A stretch of DNA of 64,000 nt, taken from NCBI GenBank assembly GCA_035519675.1, contig DATIWB010000109.1:124001-188000 (forward strand), read 5' to 3'. The notes below the pieces were generated by a model that did not search any database, had not been told where the DNA came from, and was given only the letters and a program-made list of their open reading frames with translations. The position numbers were made by a program, and so were the translations under genes. Source of the DNA: RPRB01 sp035519675 (lineage in GTDB: Bacteria > Myxococcota > Myxococcia > Myxococcales > Myxococcaceae). Of the stretch, positions 27,604 through 36,102 are shown one piece after another (position 1 is the stretch's first letter; every line of letters starts with the position of its first letter).

Positions 27604-29154
27604 GTGCACATCCACGACGAGAAGGTCCTCATCCTCGACTTCGGCAGTCAGTACACCCAGCTCATCGCCCGGCGAGTGCGCGAGCTGGGCGTCTACTGCG
27701 AGATTCACCGGCCCGACCTGCCCCTGGCCGACATCAAGGCCTTCGGGCCCAGGGGCATCATCCTCTCCGGCGGCCCGATGTCGGTCGAGGCCGAGGGGGC
27801 GCCGATGCCCGCAGCCGGGGTCTTCGACCTCGGCGTCCCGGTGCTGGGCATCTGCTACGGGCTGCAGCTCATCGCCAAGATGCTCGGTGGCCGGGTGGAC
27901 CGGAACGCCCATCGCGAGTTCGGTCCGGCGGTCATCGAGGTGCTGGATGGCAAGGGCCCGCTGGCCCCGTTCGCCACTGGCGCCACCTGCGAGGTGTGGA
28001 TGAGCCACGGGGACCGGGTGGATGTGCTTCCGCCCGGCTTCGAGCCCATCGCCCGCACGTCCAACGCGCCCCTGGCGGCGACCGCGCACCGCGAACGGCC
28101 CATCTTCGGGCTCCAGTTCCACCCCGAGGTGGTCCACACCCCGCGGGGCAAGGACATGTACCGGGCGTTCCTCTTCGACGTCTGCAAGCTCTCGGGCGCC
28201 TGGACCATGAAGGGGTTCGCCCAGGAAGCGGTGGAGAGCATCCGCAAGCAGGTGGGGGAGGGGAGGGTCATCTGCGCGCTGTCGGGCGGGGTGGACAGCT
28301 CGGTGGCCGCGCTGCTCATCCACCGGGCCATCGGCGACCGGCTGACCTGCATCTTCGTCGATAACGGGGTGCTGCGCTCCGGCGAGCGCGAGCAAGTGGA
28401 GCAGCTCTTCGAGGGCCGCTTCCACGTCCCGCTGAGGACGGTCGACGCTCGCAAGCGCTTTCTGGACCGGCTGGCGGGGGTGACCGACCCGGAGAAGAAG
28501 CGGAAGATCATCGGCCGCGAGTTCATCGCCGTCTTCGAGGAGGCCGCGCGCGACATCCAGGGTGCGGACTTCCTCGCCCAGGGCACGCTGTACCCGGACG
28601 TCATCGAGTCGGTGTCCACCAAGGGGCCATCGGCCACCATCAAGAGCCACCACAACGTGGGCGGGCTGCCCGAGGTGATGAAGCTCAAGCTGGTCGAGCC
28701 GCTCCGCGAGCTGTTCAAGGACGAGGTCCGGGCCCTGGGGCGGGAGCTGGGCCTGCCGGAGCCGATGCTGATGCGCCACCCGTTCCCGGGGCCGGGGCTG
28801 GCCATCCGCGTTCTGGGCGAGGTGACCGAGGAGCGGCTGGAGCTGGTGCGCAAGGCCGACCTCATCGTGCAGGACGAGGTCCGCAAGGTCGGACTCTACG
28901 GAGAGGTGTGGCAGGCCTTCGCGGTGCTCCTCCCCGTCTCCAGCGTGGGAGTGATGGGCGATGAGCGCACCTACGAGTCGACGGCGGTGGTGCGGGCGGT
29001 GACCAGCGTGGACGGGATGACCGCGGACTGGGCGCGGCTTCCCCACGAGCTACTGGCGCGGATCTCGGCCCGCATCACCAACGAGGTCCGGGGCATCAAC
29101 CGCGTGGTCTATGACATCTCGAGCAAGCCGCCCGCCACCATCGAGTGGGAGTGA
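27604..29154 (+). CDS. guaA: GMP synthase (glutamine-hydrolysing)
   Basis: The 516-residue protein has an N-terminal amidotransferase domain with nucleophile Cys in GICYGLQL and the His/Glu pair in LQFHPEVVHT, the ATP-pyrophosphatase P-loop SGGVDSSV, and the C-terminal dimerisation domain ending KPPATIEWE. It converts XMP to GMP. The start is GTG (VHIHDEKVLILDFGSQYTQ) and is in the usual place for the family. Cotranscription with guaB is likely, and the downstream lipoprotein gene may begin inside its last codons. Confidence 0.97.
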   Translation: MHIHDEKVLILDFGSQYTQLIARRVRELGVYCEIHRPDLPLADIKAFGPRGIILSGGPMSVEAEGAPMPAAGVFDLGVPVLGICYGLQLIAKMLGGRVDRNAHREFGPAVIEVLDGKGPLAPFATGATCEVWMSHGDRVDVLPPGFEPIARTSNAPLAATAHRERPIFGLQFHPEVVHTPRGKDMYRAFLFDVCKLSGAWTMKGFAQEAVESIRKQVGEGRVICALSGGVDSSVAALLIHRAIGDRLTCIFVDNGVLRSGEREQVEQLFEGRFHVPLRTVDARKRFLDRLAGVTDPEKKRKIIGREFIAVFEEAARDIQGADFLAQGTLYPDVIESVSTKGPSATIKSHHNVGGLPEVMKLKLVEPLRELFKDEVRALGRELGLPEPMLMRHPFPGPGLAIRVLGEVTEERLELVRKADLIVQDEVRKVGLYGEVWQAFAVLLPVSSVGVMGDERTYESTAVVRAVTSVDGMTADWARLPHELLARISARITNEVRGINRVVYDISSKPPATIEWE

Positions 29155-29195
29155 GCGCTTCACATCCACACGGACGTGCGGGTGCGCCCCGGACC

Positions 29196-30206
29196 ATGCT
29201 CGCAGTGGTGCTGCTTGCCACCGGCGGCTGCTCGCACGCGCCTGCCCCGGCCGAGGCAGCCAAGGCGGACCGGCGGGACGAGTGGCTCCTGGCGCTGAGG
29301 TCCGACCTCGAGCGGATTGGCGCCAACGACGGCTTCGAGGGCCAGCTGCGGGTGGTGCACGCTGGAAAGCCGGAGATCGACCGGAGCTTCGGTGGCACGG
29401 CGTGCCTGCCCCTTGGCGCTGGCCGGAGACTCCTGGCAGCGGTGGCGGTGGGGCTCCTGGTCGAGGGCGGGAAGCTCGGGTGGGATGACCGGCTCGATCG
29501 GAGGCTCCCGGTCCTTGGCGCGACCTCCTTCGCCTCGCTCACGGTCGCGAACCTCTTGACCGGCTCAGCCGGGCTCGCTTCGGAGTCCGGGCTCGGTCAC
29601 CCGCCCTCGGTCGACGATCTGGGCGATCGGCTAGACGCCGCCAGCAAGGTGCCGCTGCTGGCCGCCCCCGGGACGAGGGTCGATCCCGGTGACGACCGCC
29701 CGTGGCTGCTGGTGGAGCGGCTGGTCACGCAGGTTTCGGGTGAGCCCTTCGAGCGTTTCGTGGAGGGGCACGTGACTGGGCCCGCGGGAATGACCGGCAC
29801 CTCGTTGGCCGCGACCCAAGCCTGTCCCGGAGCCGCGCGCGGCACGACCACGCTCGACGACCAGTTCCGGTTCATCGAGGCACTGCGGACGGGCAAGGTG
29901 GTCTCGCCGCAGACGCGCGACGCGCTCTGGGAGCCGCGGCTGCCGCTGGGTCCCGGCTCGGACGTCGGCTACGGGTTCTTTCTCCGCACCCGCGGCGACC
30001 AGCGCGCGGTGGGAGTCGGAGGCGAGGGCACGGGAACTGCCTACGAACTGTGGCTGGACCCTTCGGGGGCCGATGCGCTCGTGCTCCTGGGTCGCACCCC
30101 GGCGCGTACCGCACGGGGCATCCGGACTGCGCTGGGCGAGTTCTACGCGCTCCCACCGGGGGCGCCCCGCTCGGGCGGGCCGCCCCGGCATCCCCCGGTC
30201 CGCTGA
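29196..30206 (+). CDS. Beta-lactamase-fold lipoprotein without catalytic motifs
   Basis: The 336-residue protein aligns along its length with class C beta-lactamase-like serine hydrolases (LLVEGGKLGWDDRLDRRLPVLG, LTVANLLTGSAGL, VSGEPFERFVEGHVTGPAGMTGTS). The catalytic SxxK is replaced: where SVSK is expected the protein has GAGR. The YxN motif and the HxG motif (here GVGGEG) are also lost, so it is probably not an enzyme. A lipoprotein leader ends in ATGGC. GTG 29151, which overlaps the guaA stop as GTGA and adds a basic n-region, is an equally good start. Confidence 0.75.
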   Translation: MLAVVLLATGGCSHAPAPAEAAKADRRDEWLLALRSDLERIGANDGFEGQLRVVHAGKPEIDRSFGGTACLPLGAGRRLLAAVAVGLLVEGGKLGWDDRLDRRLPVLGATSFASLTVANLLTGSAGLASESGLGHPPSVDDLGDRLDAASKVPLLAAPGTRVDPGDDRPWLLVERLVTQVSGEPFERFVEGHVTGPAGMTGTSLAATQACPGAARGTTTLDDQFRFIEALRTGKVVSPQTRDALWEPRLPLGPGSDVGYGFFLRTRGDQRAVGVGGEGTGTAYELWLDPSGADALVLLGRTPARTARGIRTALGEFYALPPGAPRSGGPPRHPPVR

Positions 30207-30277
30207 CCTCGAGCACAGCGGAGCCGAGGCCCGAGGCCGCAAGCCCGGGCGCTCACGACTTCGGGGCCGGCCACTCC

Positions 30278-30298
30278 GCCCGGCAGGCGTCGCCGGGC
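30278..30298 (+). terminator. Hairpin between convergent lipoprotein genes
   Basis: GCCCGGC and GCCGGGC form a 7-base stem with a 7-base loop in the 106-base gap between two convergent genes; AGCGCTTT follows. Confidence 0.45.
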
Positions 30299-30312
30299 AG
30301 CGCTTTCGAGCG

Positions 30313-31164
30313 TCAGCGCACGCCGGCGTCGGGCGGCGCTCGCACACCCGCATCGGGCACAGGTGCCGGGAGCTCCTCCACCAGCCAGCGCCCACCGAGG
30401 CGGCTCGTCCGCAGGAGGAGGAACTCGGGCGTCTGGCCGGAGACGCCGAGCTCGGCGCGGACCTCCGCGACGTCGGGTTGCTCGAAGCGCACTTCGCGGA
30501 CCACGACGGTCCCGAACGGGGCGGCACCCCCGACGGTCTGCATCAGTCCCCAGCAGCTCGAGGCTGGCTCCACCTGGGCGCCGGCGCGGGCGAGGGCCTC
30601 CATCTCGTTCCGGGGGGGATCCGCCACGTCGTCTCCGATGCCCACGCAGACCAGCGGGCGGGCCGCGGTGCCGGCATCGAGGGTGGGACCGCGGAGCCGG
30701 AAGAGCAGCGCCCGGAACACCTCGATTCGCACCGCGGAGGTCCGGGCGAGCTCGGCGGGCGGAGGGTTGAACGAGACCAGCAAGGTGTACGGCACCAGCA
30801 CCGGCTTCCCCTTGAAGGTTACCGGGGTGTAGCGCCGCTGCTGGAGCCATGCCTCGATGGACTCGTCGTAGGGAGAGCCACGAGGGTCGAGGACGTGACA
30901 GGCCTCGAGCGCGCCCGTCTCACGCAGGACGCAGCGGACCGGCACCGGACGGCGATCGGCCAGCAACGCGCCGATCTCCGAGGAGTCGAGCCCCGGGAGG
31001 CTCTGGGCGGAGACCGTCACCGACTCGGCGATGCACGCCTCCATCTCCACGTCGGCGCAGGTGGGCCGTAGCTTCCCCGGCGCCGGCGGCGGGGCCGTGT
31101 TCAGCAGCGCGCAGGCGGTCAGCCCGACCGCGGCGCAGCAGAGGAGGGCGAAGCGCAAGCGCAT
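30313..31164 (-). CDS. Lipoprotein with TonB-C-like domain
   Basis: The 283-residue protein starts MRLRFALLCCAAVGLTAC, with lipobox LTAC. Residues about 65-125 resemble a TonB C-terminal domain: PVPVRCVLRETGALEACHVLDP...YDESIEAWLQQRRYTPVTFKGKPVLVPYTLLVSF. The second half (VRIEVFRALLFRLRG...) is beta-rich with no known family and ends in a repeat-like PDAGVRAPPDAGVR. It has no membrane-spanning energy-coupling helix, so it is not a classical TonB. It diverges from the ATP-grasp operon with 168 bases in between. Confidence 0.75.
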   Translation of the reverse strand: MRLRFALLCCAAVGLTACALLNTAPPPAPGKLRPTCADVEMEACIAESVTVSAQSLPGLDSSEIGALLADRRPVPVRCVLRETGALEACHVLDPRGSPYDESIEAWLQQRRYTPVTFKGKPVLVPYTLLVSFNPPPAELARTSAVRIEVFRALLFRLRGPTLDAGTAARPLVCVGIGDDVADPPRNEMEALARAGAQVEPASSCWGLMQTVGGAAPFGTVVVREVRFEQPDVAEVRAELGVSGQTPEFLLLRTSRLGGRWLVEELPAPVPDAGVRAPPDAGVR

Positions 31165-31251
31165 GGAGGAGAGGACAGCTTGGACCAGGCCCGGGACCGA
31201 GTGGAAGCCGACCTCGATGCCCTCGGTCGCGCCTCGTGCCACCGCGTCCCG

Positions 31252-31315
31252 CGCAAGCCTTGCGGCCCCCGGCCCGTGCAACCGTGCGGAGTTCCGCGGG
31301 GGCACCGGTCTTGCT
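31252..31315 (+). promoter_or_regulatory. Sigma-54 promoter with upstream palindrome, for the ATP-grasp operon
   Basis: GGGCACCGGTCTTGCT (31300-31315) matches TGGCACG-N4-TTGCW except at two positions, with GG and GC 10 bases apart. The predicted start is near 31326, only about eight bases before the ATG. A perfect palindrome CGCAAG-C-CTTGCG is at 31252-31264, about 67 bases upstream of the start, in the position where an enhancer-binding protein could act. Confidence 0.68.
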
Positions 31316-31332
31316 CCGTCCGCAGGACCGGG

Positions 31333-32814
31333 ATGCAGACGCCGGCAGAGGAGCTGGGGCTGACGAGCCGGCGGGTCGGCGCCCGGCTCCGCTCGGCGCT
31401 GCTCGCCATCGCCCCGGAACGAATGCGGGACGTCCTCCACTGGATCGAGGAGGACGCCCGGGCCGCCACGCTGCTCTACCTCCACGACGGCCGCGCCGAG
31501 GAGGTCCGGATCCTTCCCGCGCCGCTGACCGTCCTCCCCGAGCAGCTCCAGTACCTTCATGCCACCGCGTTGACCCTCCACGAGGCGACACGGCGATTGA
31601 TCGAGCTGTGGCTCGTGGACCCGAGCGTCCGCGCTGCGCTCCCCGTCTCTCGCGGCGAGGAGGAGTGGATCCGCGGCTGCTGGGGTCCGCTGCAGGTGCG
31701 GTCGAACCCGGTGTTCGGACGGCTCGACGCCGCGGCGCTCTTCGAGAGCGCACAGTGGAAGAGCACCCTGCAGTTCCTCGAGCCCAACCTCACCGGGGTG
31801 GGAGGGCTCCACATGCTCCCCACCTCGGAGCGCATCCTCGAGCAGCGGCTGGGGCCCCTGCTCCGGCAGGCGGATCCCGCGCTGCGCCTGACGCTCGGGC
31901 AGGACGTGCGCGATCTCCTCGCCGGACAGATGCTGGAGCACCTGGAGGCGCTGGGCCGACCGGGCCGGCGGATCTGCTTCATCGAGCCGCGGTGGGCCGA
32001 CACCGGTCCGGAGGAGCAGGCGCTCCTCGCCGAGCACCTCCACCGGCGCTTCGGGGTGCAGGTCTGTCACGCCGATCCCACCGAGCTGGTCCTCGACGGC
32101 GACGAGGTGCTGTTCCAGGGAGAGGCGGTGGACCTCGGCTACCGTGACTACTCGGTGGAGGAGCTGCGAGAGCTGAGCCGGCGCGGAGTGGACGTCGCGC
32201 CGATGCGTGCCCTGCTCGCCCAGAACCGGATGATCTCCTCCATCGCCGCCGAGGTGGAGCAGAAGAGCATGTGGGAGGTGTTCACCGACCCCGCGCTCGC
32301 GGATCGCCACTTCACTCCCGGGGAGCGCCGGGTGTTCCGCCGTCACGTGCCCTGGACCCGGCTGGTGCGGGGAAGGACGACGCAGCTCGCGGACGGGAGC
32401 GTGGGGGACCTGCCGGAGTTCGTCCGCTCCGAGCGAGAGCTCCTGGTCCTGAAGCCGAACCGGGCCTACGGGGGAACGGGGGTCTGCATCGGCGCCCAGC
32501 AGACGCAGCCCGTCTGGGAGCAGGCCCTGGACGGGGCGATGGCCGAACCGGACGCCTGGGTCGTGCAGCAGCTGGTGCAGCTCCCGGTCCACGAGTTCCC
32601 GGTCCTCGCCCCGGATGGTGGAGTGCGGCTCGAGCCCTTCTACGTGGTGCTGGGGCTTGCCCCGACGGAGGAGGGGCTGTCACTCACCGGTCGAGCCTCG
32701 CAGCAGCAGGTGGTGAACGTGGCCCGGCAGGGCGGGCTCGCCGTGGTGATGATCGCCCACCCGGATCTTCTCGACAGCCATGGAGGGCAGGGCCAAGACT
32801 CGCCGGCTTCATGA
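31333..32814 (+). CDS. Circularly permuted ATP-grasp-like ligase
   Basis: The 493-residue protein resembles the permuted ATP-grasp group related to glutathionylspermidine synthase. The block PMRALLAQNRMISSIAAEVEQKSMWEVFTDP corresponds to the family's N(R/Q)xxSxxxxxKxxxxxLTD pattern; ELLVLKPNRAYGGTGVCIG gives the ATP-binding Lys and Gly-rich loop, and WVVQQLVQLP and LEPFYVVLG the later strands. Such enzymes join a carboxylate to an amine through an acyl phosphate. It has no signal, so it acts in the cytoplasm. Its stop overlaps the next start (ATGA). Substrate unknown. Confidence 0.78.
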   Translation: MQTPAEELGLTSRRVGARLRSALLAIAPERMRDVLHWIEEDARAATLLYLHDGRAEEVRILPAPLTVLPEQLQYLHATALTLHEATRRLIELWLVDPSVRAALPVSRGEEEWIRGCWGPLQVRSNPVFGRLDAAALFESAQWKSTLQFLEPNLTGVGGLHMLPTSERILEQRLGPLLRQADPALRLTLGQDVRDLLAGQMLEHLEALGRPGRRICFIEPRWADTGPEEQALLAEHLHRRFGVQVCHADPTELVLDGDEVLFQGEAVDLGYRDYSVEELRELSRRGVDVAPMRALLAQNRMISSIAAEVEQKSMWEVFTDPALADRHFTPGERRVFRRHVPWTRLVRGRTTQLADGSVGDLPEFVRSERELLVLKPNRAYGGTGVCIGAQQTQPVWEQALDGAMAEPDAWVVQQLVQLPVHEFPVLAPDGGVRLEPFYVVLGLAPTEEGLSLTGRASQQQVVNVARQGGLAVVMIAHPDLLDSHGGQGQDSPAS

Positions 32815-34316
32815 CCCACCTCTCACGTCGCTCTCTCCTCGGCGCCGCGATCGGAACGGCGGCCGCTGCGTCCTGGCCGCGTCCCGCCCTCGGGGCCGCG
32901 CCCTCCGGACCCCTGGCCGCGGAGATCGCCCGCCGGCACGACGAGAACGTGCAGCGCCTCCAGGCGTGGATCCGCGAGCCGTGCATCTGCGCGGAGAACC
33001 GCGGCTACGACACCGGGCTGCCGTTCTTTCTCCAGATGCTCCGGGACGCCGGGTTCCAGAAGGTCGAGCAAGTGCCGACCAGCGGGAAGCCTGGCGTGTT
33101 CGCCACGCTCGACGGCGGGGCCCGGAAGACGCTGGGCCTCTACTTCATGTACGACGTGAAGCAGGCCGACCCCGCGGAATGGAGCTCGCCTCCGTTCGAG
33201 GGCCGCCTGGTCGACAAGCCCGGCTTCGGCAAGGTCCTCGTGGGCCGAGGGGCGGTGAACCAGAAGGGACCGGAGTCGGCGTTTCTCTCGGCGCTGCACG
33301 CCTACCGCGCCGGGAAGCGGAAGCTCCCGGTGAACCTGGTCCTCGTCGCCGAGGGGGAGGAGGAGGTCGGCTCGCCTCACTTCGGCGAAGTGGTGCGCCG
33401 TCAGGACATCGCCGCGGCTCTGGCGAAGTCGGTCGGCATCTTCATGCCCAGCGCGATGCAGGACCCGGACGGAGAGGTGACGCTCAGCCTCGGGGCCAAG
33501 GGGGTCATCGAGCTGGAGCTGGTGGCGAGCGGAGCGCGCTGGGGACGCGGGCCATCGAAGGACGTGCACTCGGCCAACCGGGCGCGGCTGGACAGCCCGG
33601 CGTTTCACCTGGTCCAGGCGCTGGCGACGCTGGTCACGCCCGACGGAGCCGAGCCGGCGATCGACGGATTCGCCGACGCGGCGCGCCCGCCGTCCGCCGC
33701 CGAGCTGCAGATGATCCAGCGGGCGTCCCAGCGGATGAGCGAGGCCAAGGCCAAACAGCTCCTCGGCGCGAAGCAGTGGATCCGCGACGAGGACTGGCAG
33801 CACGCGCTGCAGCGGCTGGCCGGCCGGCCAACGGTGAACATCGAGGGTCTGGTGGGCGGCTACACCGGCCCAGGCGGGAAGACGATGCTCCCGGCCCGGG
33901 CGGTGGCCAAGCTCGACCTCCGGCTGGTGCCGGACATGACTGCGGAGCGGTCGCTGGCCGCGCTCAAGGCCCATCTGGAGAAGCGCGGCTTCGGCGACCT
34001 GGAGGTGAACATGACCGGCGGTTACGACCCGACCAGCACGCCGCCAGACTCCGAGTTCGTCAAGACCCTGGACCGGGCGTACCGGCGCGCGGGCATCGAC
34101 CCGCTGCTCTGGCCCCGGAACGCCGGCTCGTGGCCGGGCTACCTCTTCACCGGGAAGCCGCTGAGCCTCCCCGCCGGCCACTACGGGCTGGGGCACGGCT
34201 CCGGCGCCCACGCCCCGGACGAGTACTTCGTCATCGAGTCCAGCAACCCGAAGGTGGCCGGGCTCGACGGCGCGGTGAGCAGCTACGTGACCTACCTCGA
34301 GGGCCTCGGCGGCTGA
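32811..34316 (+). CDS. Tat-exported M20-fold protein with altered metal ligands
   Basis: The 501-residue protein has a twin-arginine signal (LSRRSLLGAAIGTAAAASW). The rest follows the M20 dipeptidase fold: EGEEEVGSPHF with the general base, the dimerisation domain, and HGSGAHAPDEY with the last His. Where active M20 enzymes have GHYDV, this has FMYDV; where they have the bridging Asp (DDKGP), this has NQKGP; the third ligand Asp is also not in place (MPSAMQD). So it binds metals differently or not at all. It is translationally coupled to the ATP-grasp ligase and acts outside the inner membrane. Confidence 0.82.
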   Translation: MTHLSRRSLLGAAIGTAAAASWPRPALGAAPSGPLAAEIARRHDENVQRLQAWIREPCICAENRGYDTGLPFFLQMLRDAGFQKVEQVPTSGKPGVFATLDGGARKTLGLYFMYDVKQADPAEWSSPPFEGRLVDKPGFGKVLVGRGAVNQKGPESAFLSALHAYRAGKRKLPVNLVLVAEGEEEVGSPHFGEVVRRQDIAAALAKSVGIFMPSAMQDPDGEVTLSLGAKGVIELELVASGARWGRGPSKDVHSANRARLDSPAFHLVQALATLVTPDGAEPAIDGFADAARPPSAAELQMIQRASQRMSEAKAKQLLGAKQWIRDEDWQHALQRLAGRPTVNIEGLVGGYTGPGGKTMLPARAVAKLDLRLVPDMTAERSLAALKAHLEKRGFGDLEVNMTGGYDPTSTPPDSEFVKTLDRAYRRAGIDPLLWPRNAGSWPGYLFTGKPLSLPAGHYGLGHGSGAHAPDEYFVIESSNPKVAGLDGAVSSYVTYLEGLGG

Positions 34317-34328
34317 TCCCCGGCCGCC

Positions 34329-34949
34329 TCAGTGTCCCCGCTGCAGGAGCGTGTCCAGCTCCTTGCGGGTGCTGACCACCTTGGAGATGAGGCCCAGATC
34401 GATGGCCGCCGGAGGGTCGATCCACCGGTCTCGCTCCATCAGGTCCACGAAGCGCTCCTGGGGCGTGCCGGTCCGCTCGGCGTAGAGCCGGTGCATCTTC
34501 TTCTTCAGCTCGATGATGTCCCGGGCGTGGATCTCCAGGTCGCTGGCCGAGCCGTGGATGACCCCGCCCACCAGCGGCTGGTGGATGAGGAGCTTGGCGT
34601 TGGGGAGGGCGACCCGGTCCTCCTTCTCCGCGGCCAGGGCAATCACCGAGCCCATGCTCCCGGCGAAGCCGGCCACCACGGTGAGGATGCGGGGAGAGAT
34701 GAAGCGGGCGGTGTCGTAGATGGCGAACCCCGAATAGACCTCGCCGCCGGGGCAGTCGACCCAGAGGACGATGGGCAGGGTGGGGTTGCTCCGCTCGAGG
34801 GCCAGGAGCAGCCGGTTCACCCGGAGCGCGAGGTCGGCGTTCACCTCGCCGCTGACGAACACCGTCCGCGACTCGAAGAGGTGCTGGTCGATGGGGGTGA
34901 AGGGCGTCGGCGCTGCGATCGGCGCGGCCTCGGGCTTCTTCTCGCTCAC
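34329..34949 (-). CDS. ClpP-type serine protease
   Basis: The 206-residue protein is a ClpP homologue: FVSGEVNADLALRVNRLLLALERS, VDCPGGEVYSGFAIYDT, catalytic Ser in FAGSMGSV, His in AKLLIHQPLVGG and Asp in MERDRWIDPPAA. It would form a barrel with an AAA+ unfoldase. It is not beside clpX or tig, and differs from the main ClpP in GFAGSMGS, so it is probably a paralogue. GTG 34949 is chosen because GAGGAG stands seven bases upstream; ATG 34967 adds six residues without a ribosome site. Confidence 0.88.
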   Translation of the reverse strand: MSEKKPEAAPIAAPTPFTPIDQHLFESRTVFVSGEVNADLALRVNRLLLALERSNPTLPIVLWVDCPGGEVYSGFAIYDTARFISPRILTVVAGFAGSMGSVIALAAEKEDRVALPNAKLLIHQPLVGGVIHGSASDLEIHARDIIELKKKMHRLYAERTGTPQERFVDLMERDRWIDPPAAIDLGLISKVVSTRKELDTLLQRGH

Positions 34950-35068
34950 GGTGGGGCTCCTCGTCATCGGGCGGGAACTCTAACCGGAAGACCGAGGGAA
35001 GACAGCCTCGCTGAGGGTTGAACTCACCCGCGGGCGATGACAGCTTCCAGGCGAGCGGAGGGCATCCG

Positions 35069-35395
35069 ATGGTGGACACGGAGACCAGGCGCGGCAGCTG
35101 TCACTGCGGGGCGGTGCGGTACACGGTGGAGCTCGACCGGAATCCCGCCGCCCTCAGCTGTAACTGCTCGATGTGCGGCAGGGCAGGAACGCTCCTGAGC
35201 TTCGTTCCGGCGTCGCGGTTCCGCTTCAACAAGCACTCCATCCATCACCTGTTCTGCCGGACCTGCGGCATCAAGTCCTTCGCCCGCGGCAAGGGTCGGG
35301 ACGGCCAGGAGACGGTCGCAGTGAACGTGCGGTGCCTGGAGGGGTTCGAGCCGGACCAGTTCCGGATCACCCCCTTCGACGGCCGCAGCCGCTGA
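35069..35395 (+). CDS. GFA/CENP-V domain protein
   Basis: The 108-residue protein has the zinc-binding pattern of the glutathione-dependent formaldehyde-activating (GFA) family: SCHCGAVRYTVE, NCSMCGRAG and FCRTCGIKSFAR, seven Cys for two zinc sites. Members bind glutathione adducts, but many have no known reaction. ATG 35069 has GGAGG seven bases upstream. It is a single gene between divergent and convergent neighbours. Confidence 0.9.
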   Translation: MVDTETRRGSCHCGAVRYTVELDRNPAALSCNCSMCGRAGTLLSFVPASRFRFNKHSIHHLFCRTCGIKSFARGKGRDGQETVAVNVRCLEGFEPDQFRITPFDGRSR

Positions 35396-35445
35396 GCCCG
35401 GACGCGCCGCGCGGGCTACTTCGCCAGCAGCGCCGGGGCGTGGGC

Positions 35446-35955
35446 TCAGCGGACCGGTGGGGCGGGCGCGGGCGGTGCGAGCAGGTCCTCGAGGAAGAAC
35501 GCGGACAGCTCGGCCCGGCCGGCAAGTCCCGCCTTGCGGTAGACGGCGAGCGATTGCTGGCGGACCGTCCGCTCGCTGGTCTCCCGGAGGCCGGCGATCT
35601 CCCGGAGGGACAGCCCCTTGAGGAGCAGGAGCGCCACCTCCCGCTCCGCCTCGGTCAGCTTCCACTGTTGAAATTGCGAGTCGATCGCACGCCCGAGGCC
35701 GGCAGCGAGGACCTCCGTCTCGCGGCGCCAGGCCTCGGCTGCGGCGCTGGCCTCCGCCAGCCGCGCCCGGACGGCACGGGCCGCCATCCGTTCCCGGCGG
35801 ACGCGGGCCCGGAGCAACCACAGGCCGGCGGCGGCGAGTACCAGGACCACCGACTCGAGGCCCAGATGCACACCCCGCGACCCGTGCTGCCAGTCCTCGA
35901 CGAGGTCGATTCCGATGAGCAGGACGATGCCAAGGAAGAGGGCGGCCGAGCGCAA
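35446..35955 (-). CDS. Membrane-anchored LuxR-type HTH regulator
   Basis: The 169-residue protein begins with two membrane segments (about 1-20 and 33-47), then a coiled coil (ERMAARAVRARLAEASAAAEAWRRETEVL), then a GerE/LuxR helix-turn-helix (LTEAEREVALLLLKGLSLREIAGLRETSERTVRQQSLAVYRKAGL). This is a compact layout known in proteobacteria and myxobacteria for membrane-tethered regulators. No ATG fits; TTG 35955 with an AGGCGAG site upstream puts the first membrane helix at the N-terminus, while GTG 36072 would add a disordered stretch. It faces the DUF2231-like gene. Confidence 0.8.
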   Translation of the reverse strand: MRSAALFLGIVLLIGIDLVEDWQHGSRGVHLGLESVVLVLAAAGLWLLRARVRRERMAARAVRARLAEASAAAEAWRRETEVLAAGLGRAIDSQFQQWKLTEAEREVALLLLKGLSLREIAGLRETSERTVRQQSLAVYRKAGLAGRAELSAFFLEDLLAPPAPAPPVR

Positions 35956-35970
35956 TCTCTCGCCTGGAGC

Positions 35971-36046
35971 TCCGTCATCCGACGCAGGGAGGCCCGCTGC
36001 GGTGCCCGTCGAGCCCGGGCGCGGCGATGCTCCGTCGTCCGACGGA
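35971..36046. promoter_or_regulatory. Two operator-like dyads 60 bases apart in the LuxR intergenic region
   Basis: TCCGTCG-TC-CGACGGA (36031-36046) is a perfect dyad with 7-base arms. TCCGTCA-TC-CGACGCA (35971-35986) is the same element with two mismatches in the arms. The copies are exactly 60 bases apart, between the divergent regulator and membrane-protein genes. Confidence 0.55.
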
Positions 36047-36102
36047 TGGCGATGGGGAGCAGGGTCGGGCACGAGCAGGGTCGAACTCCAGAGGAGAAGG
36101 CG

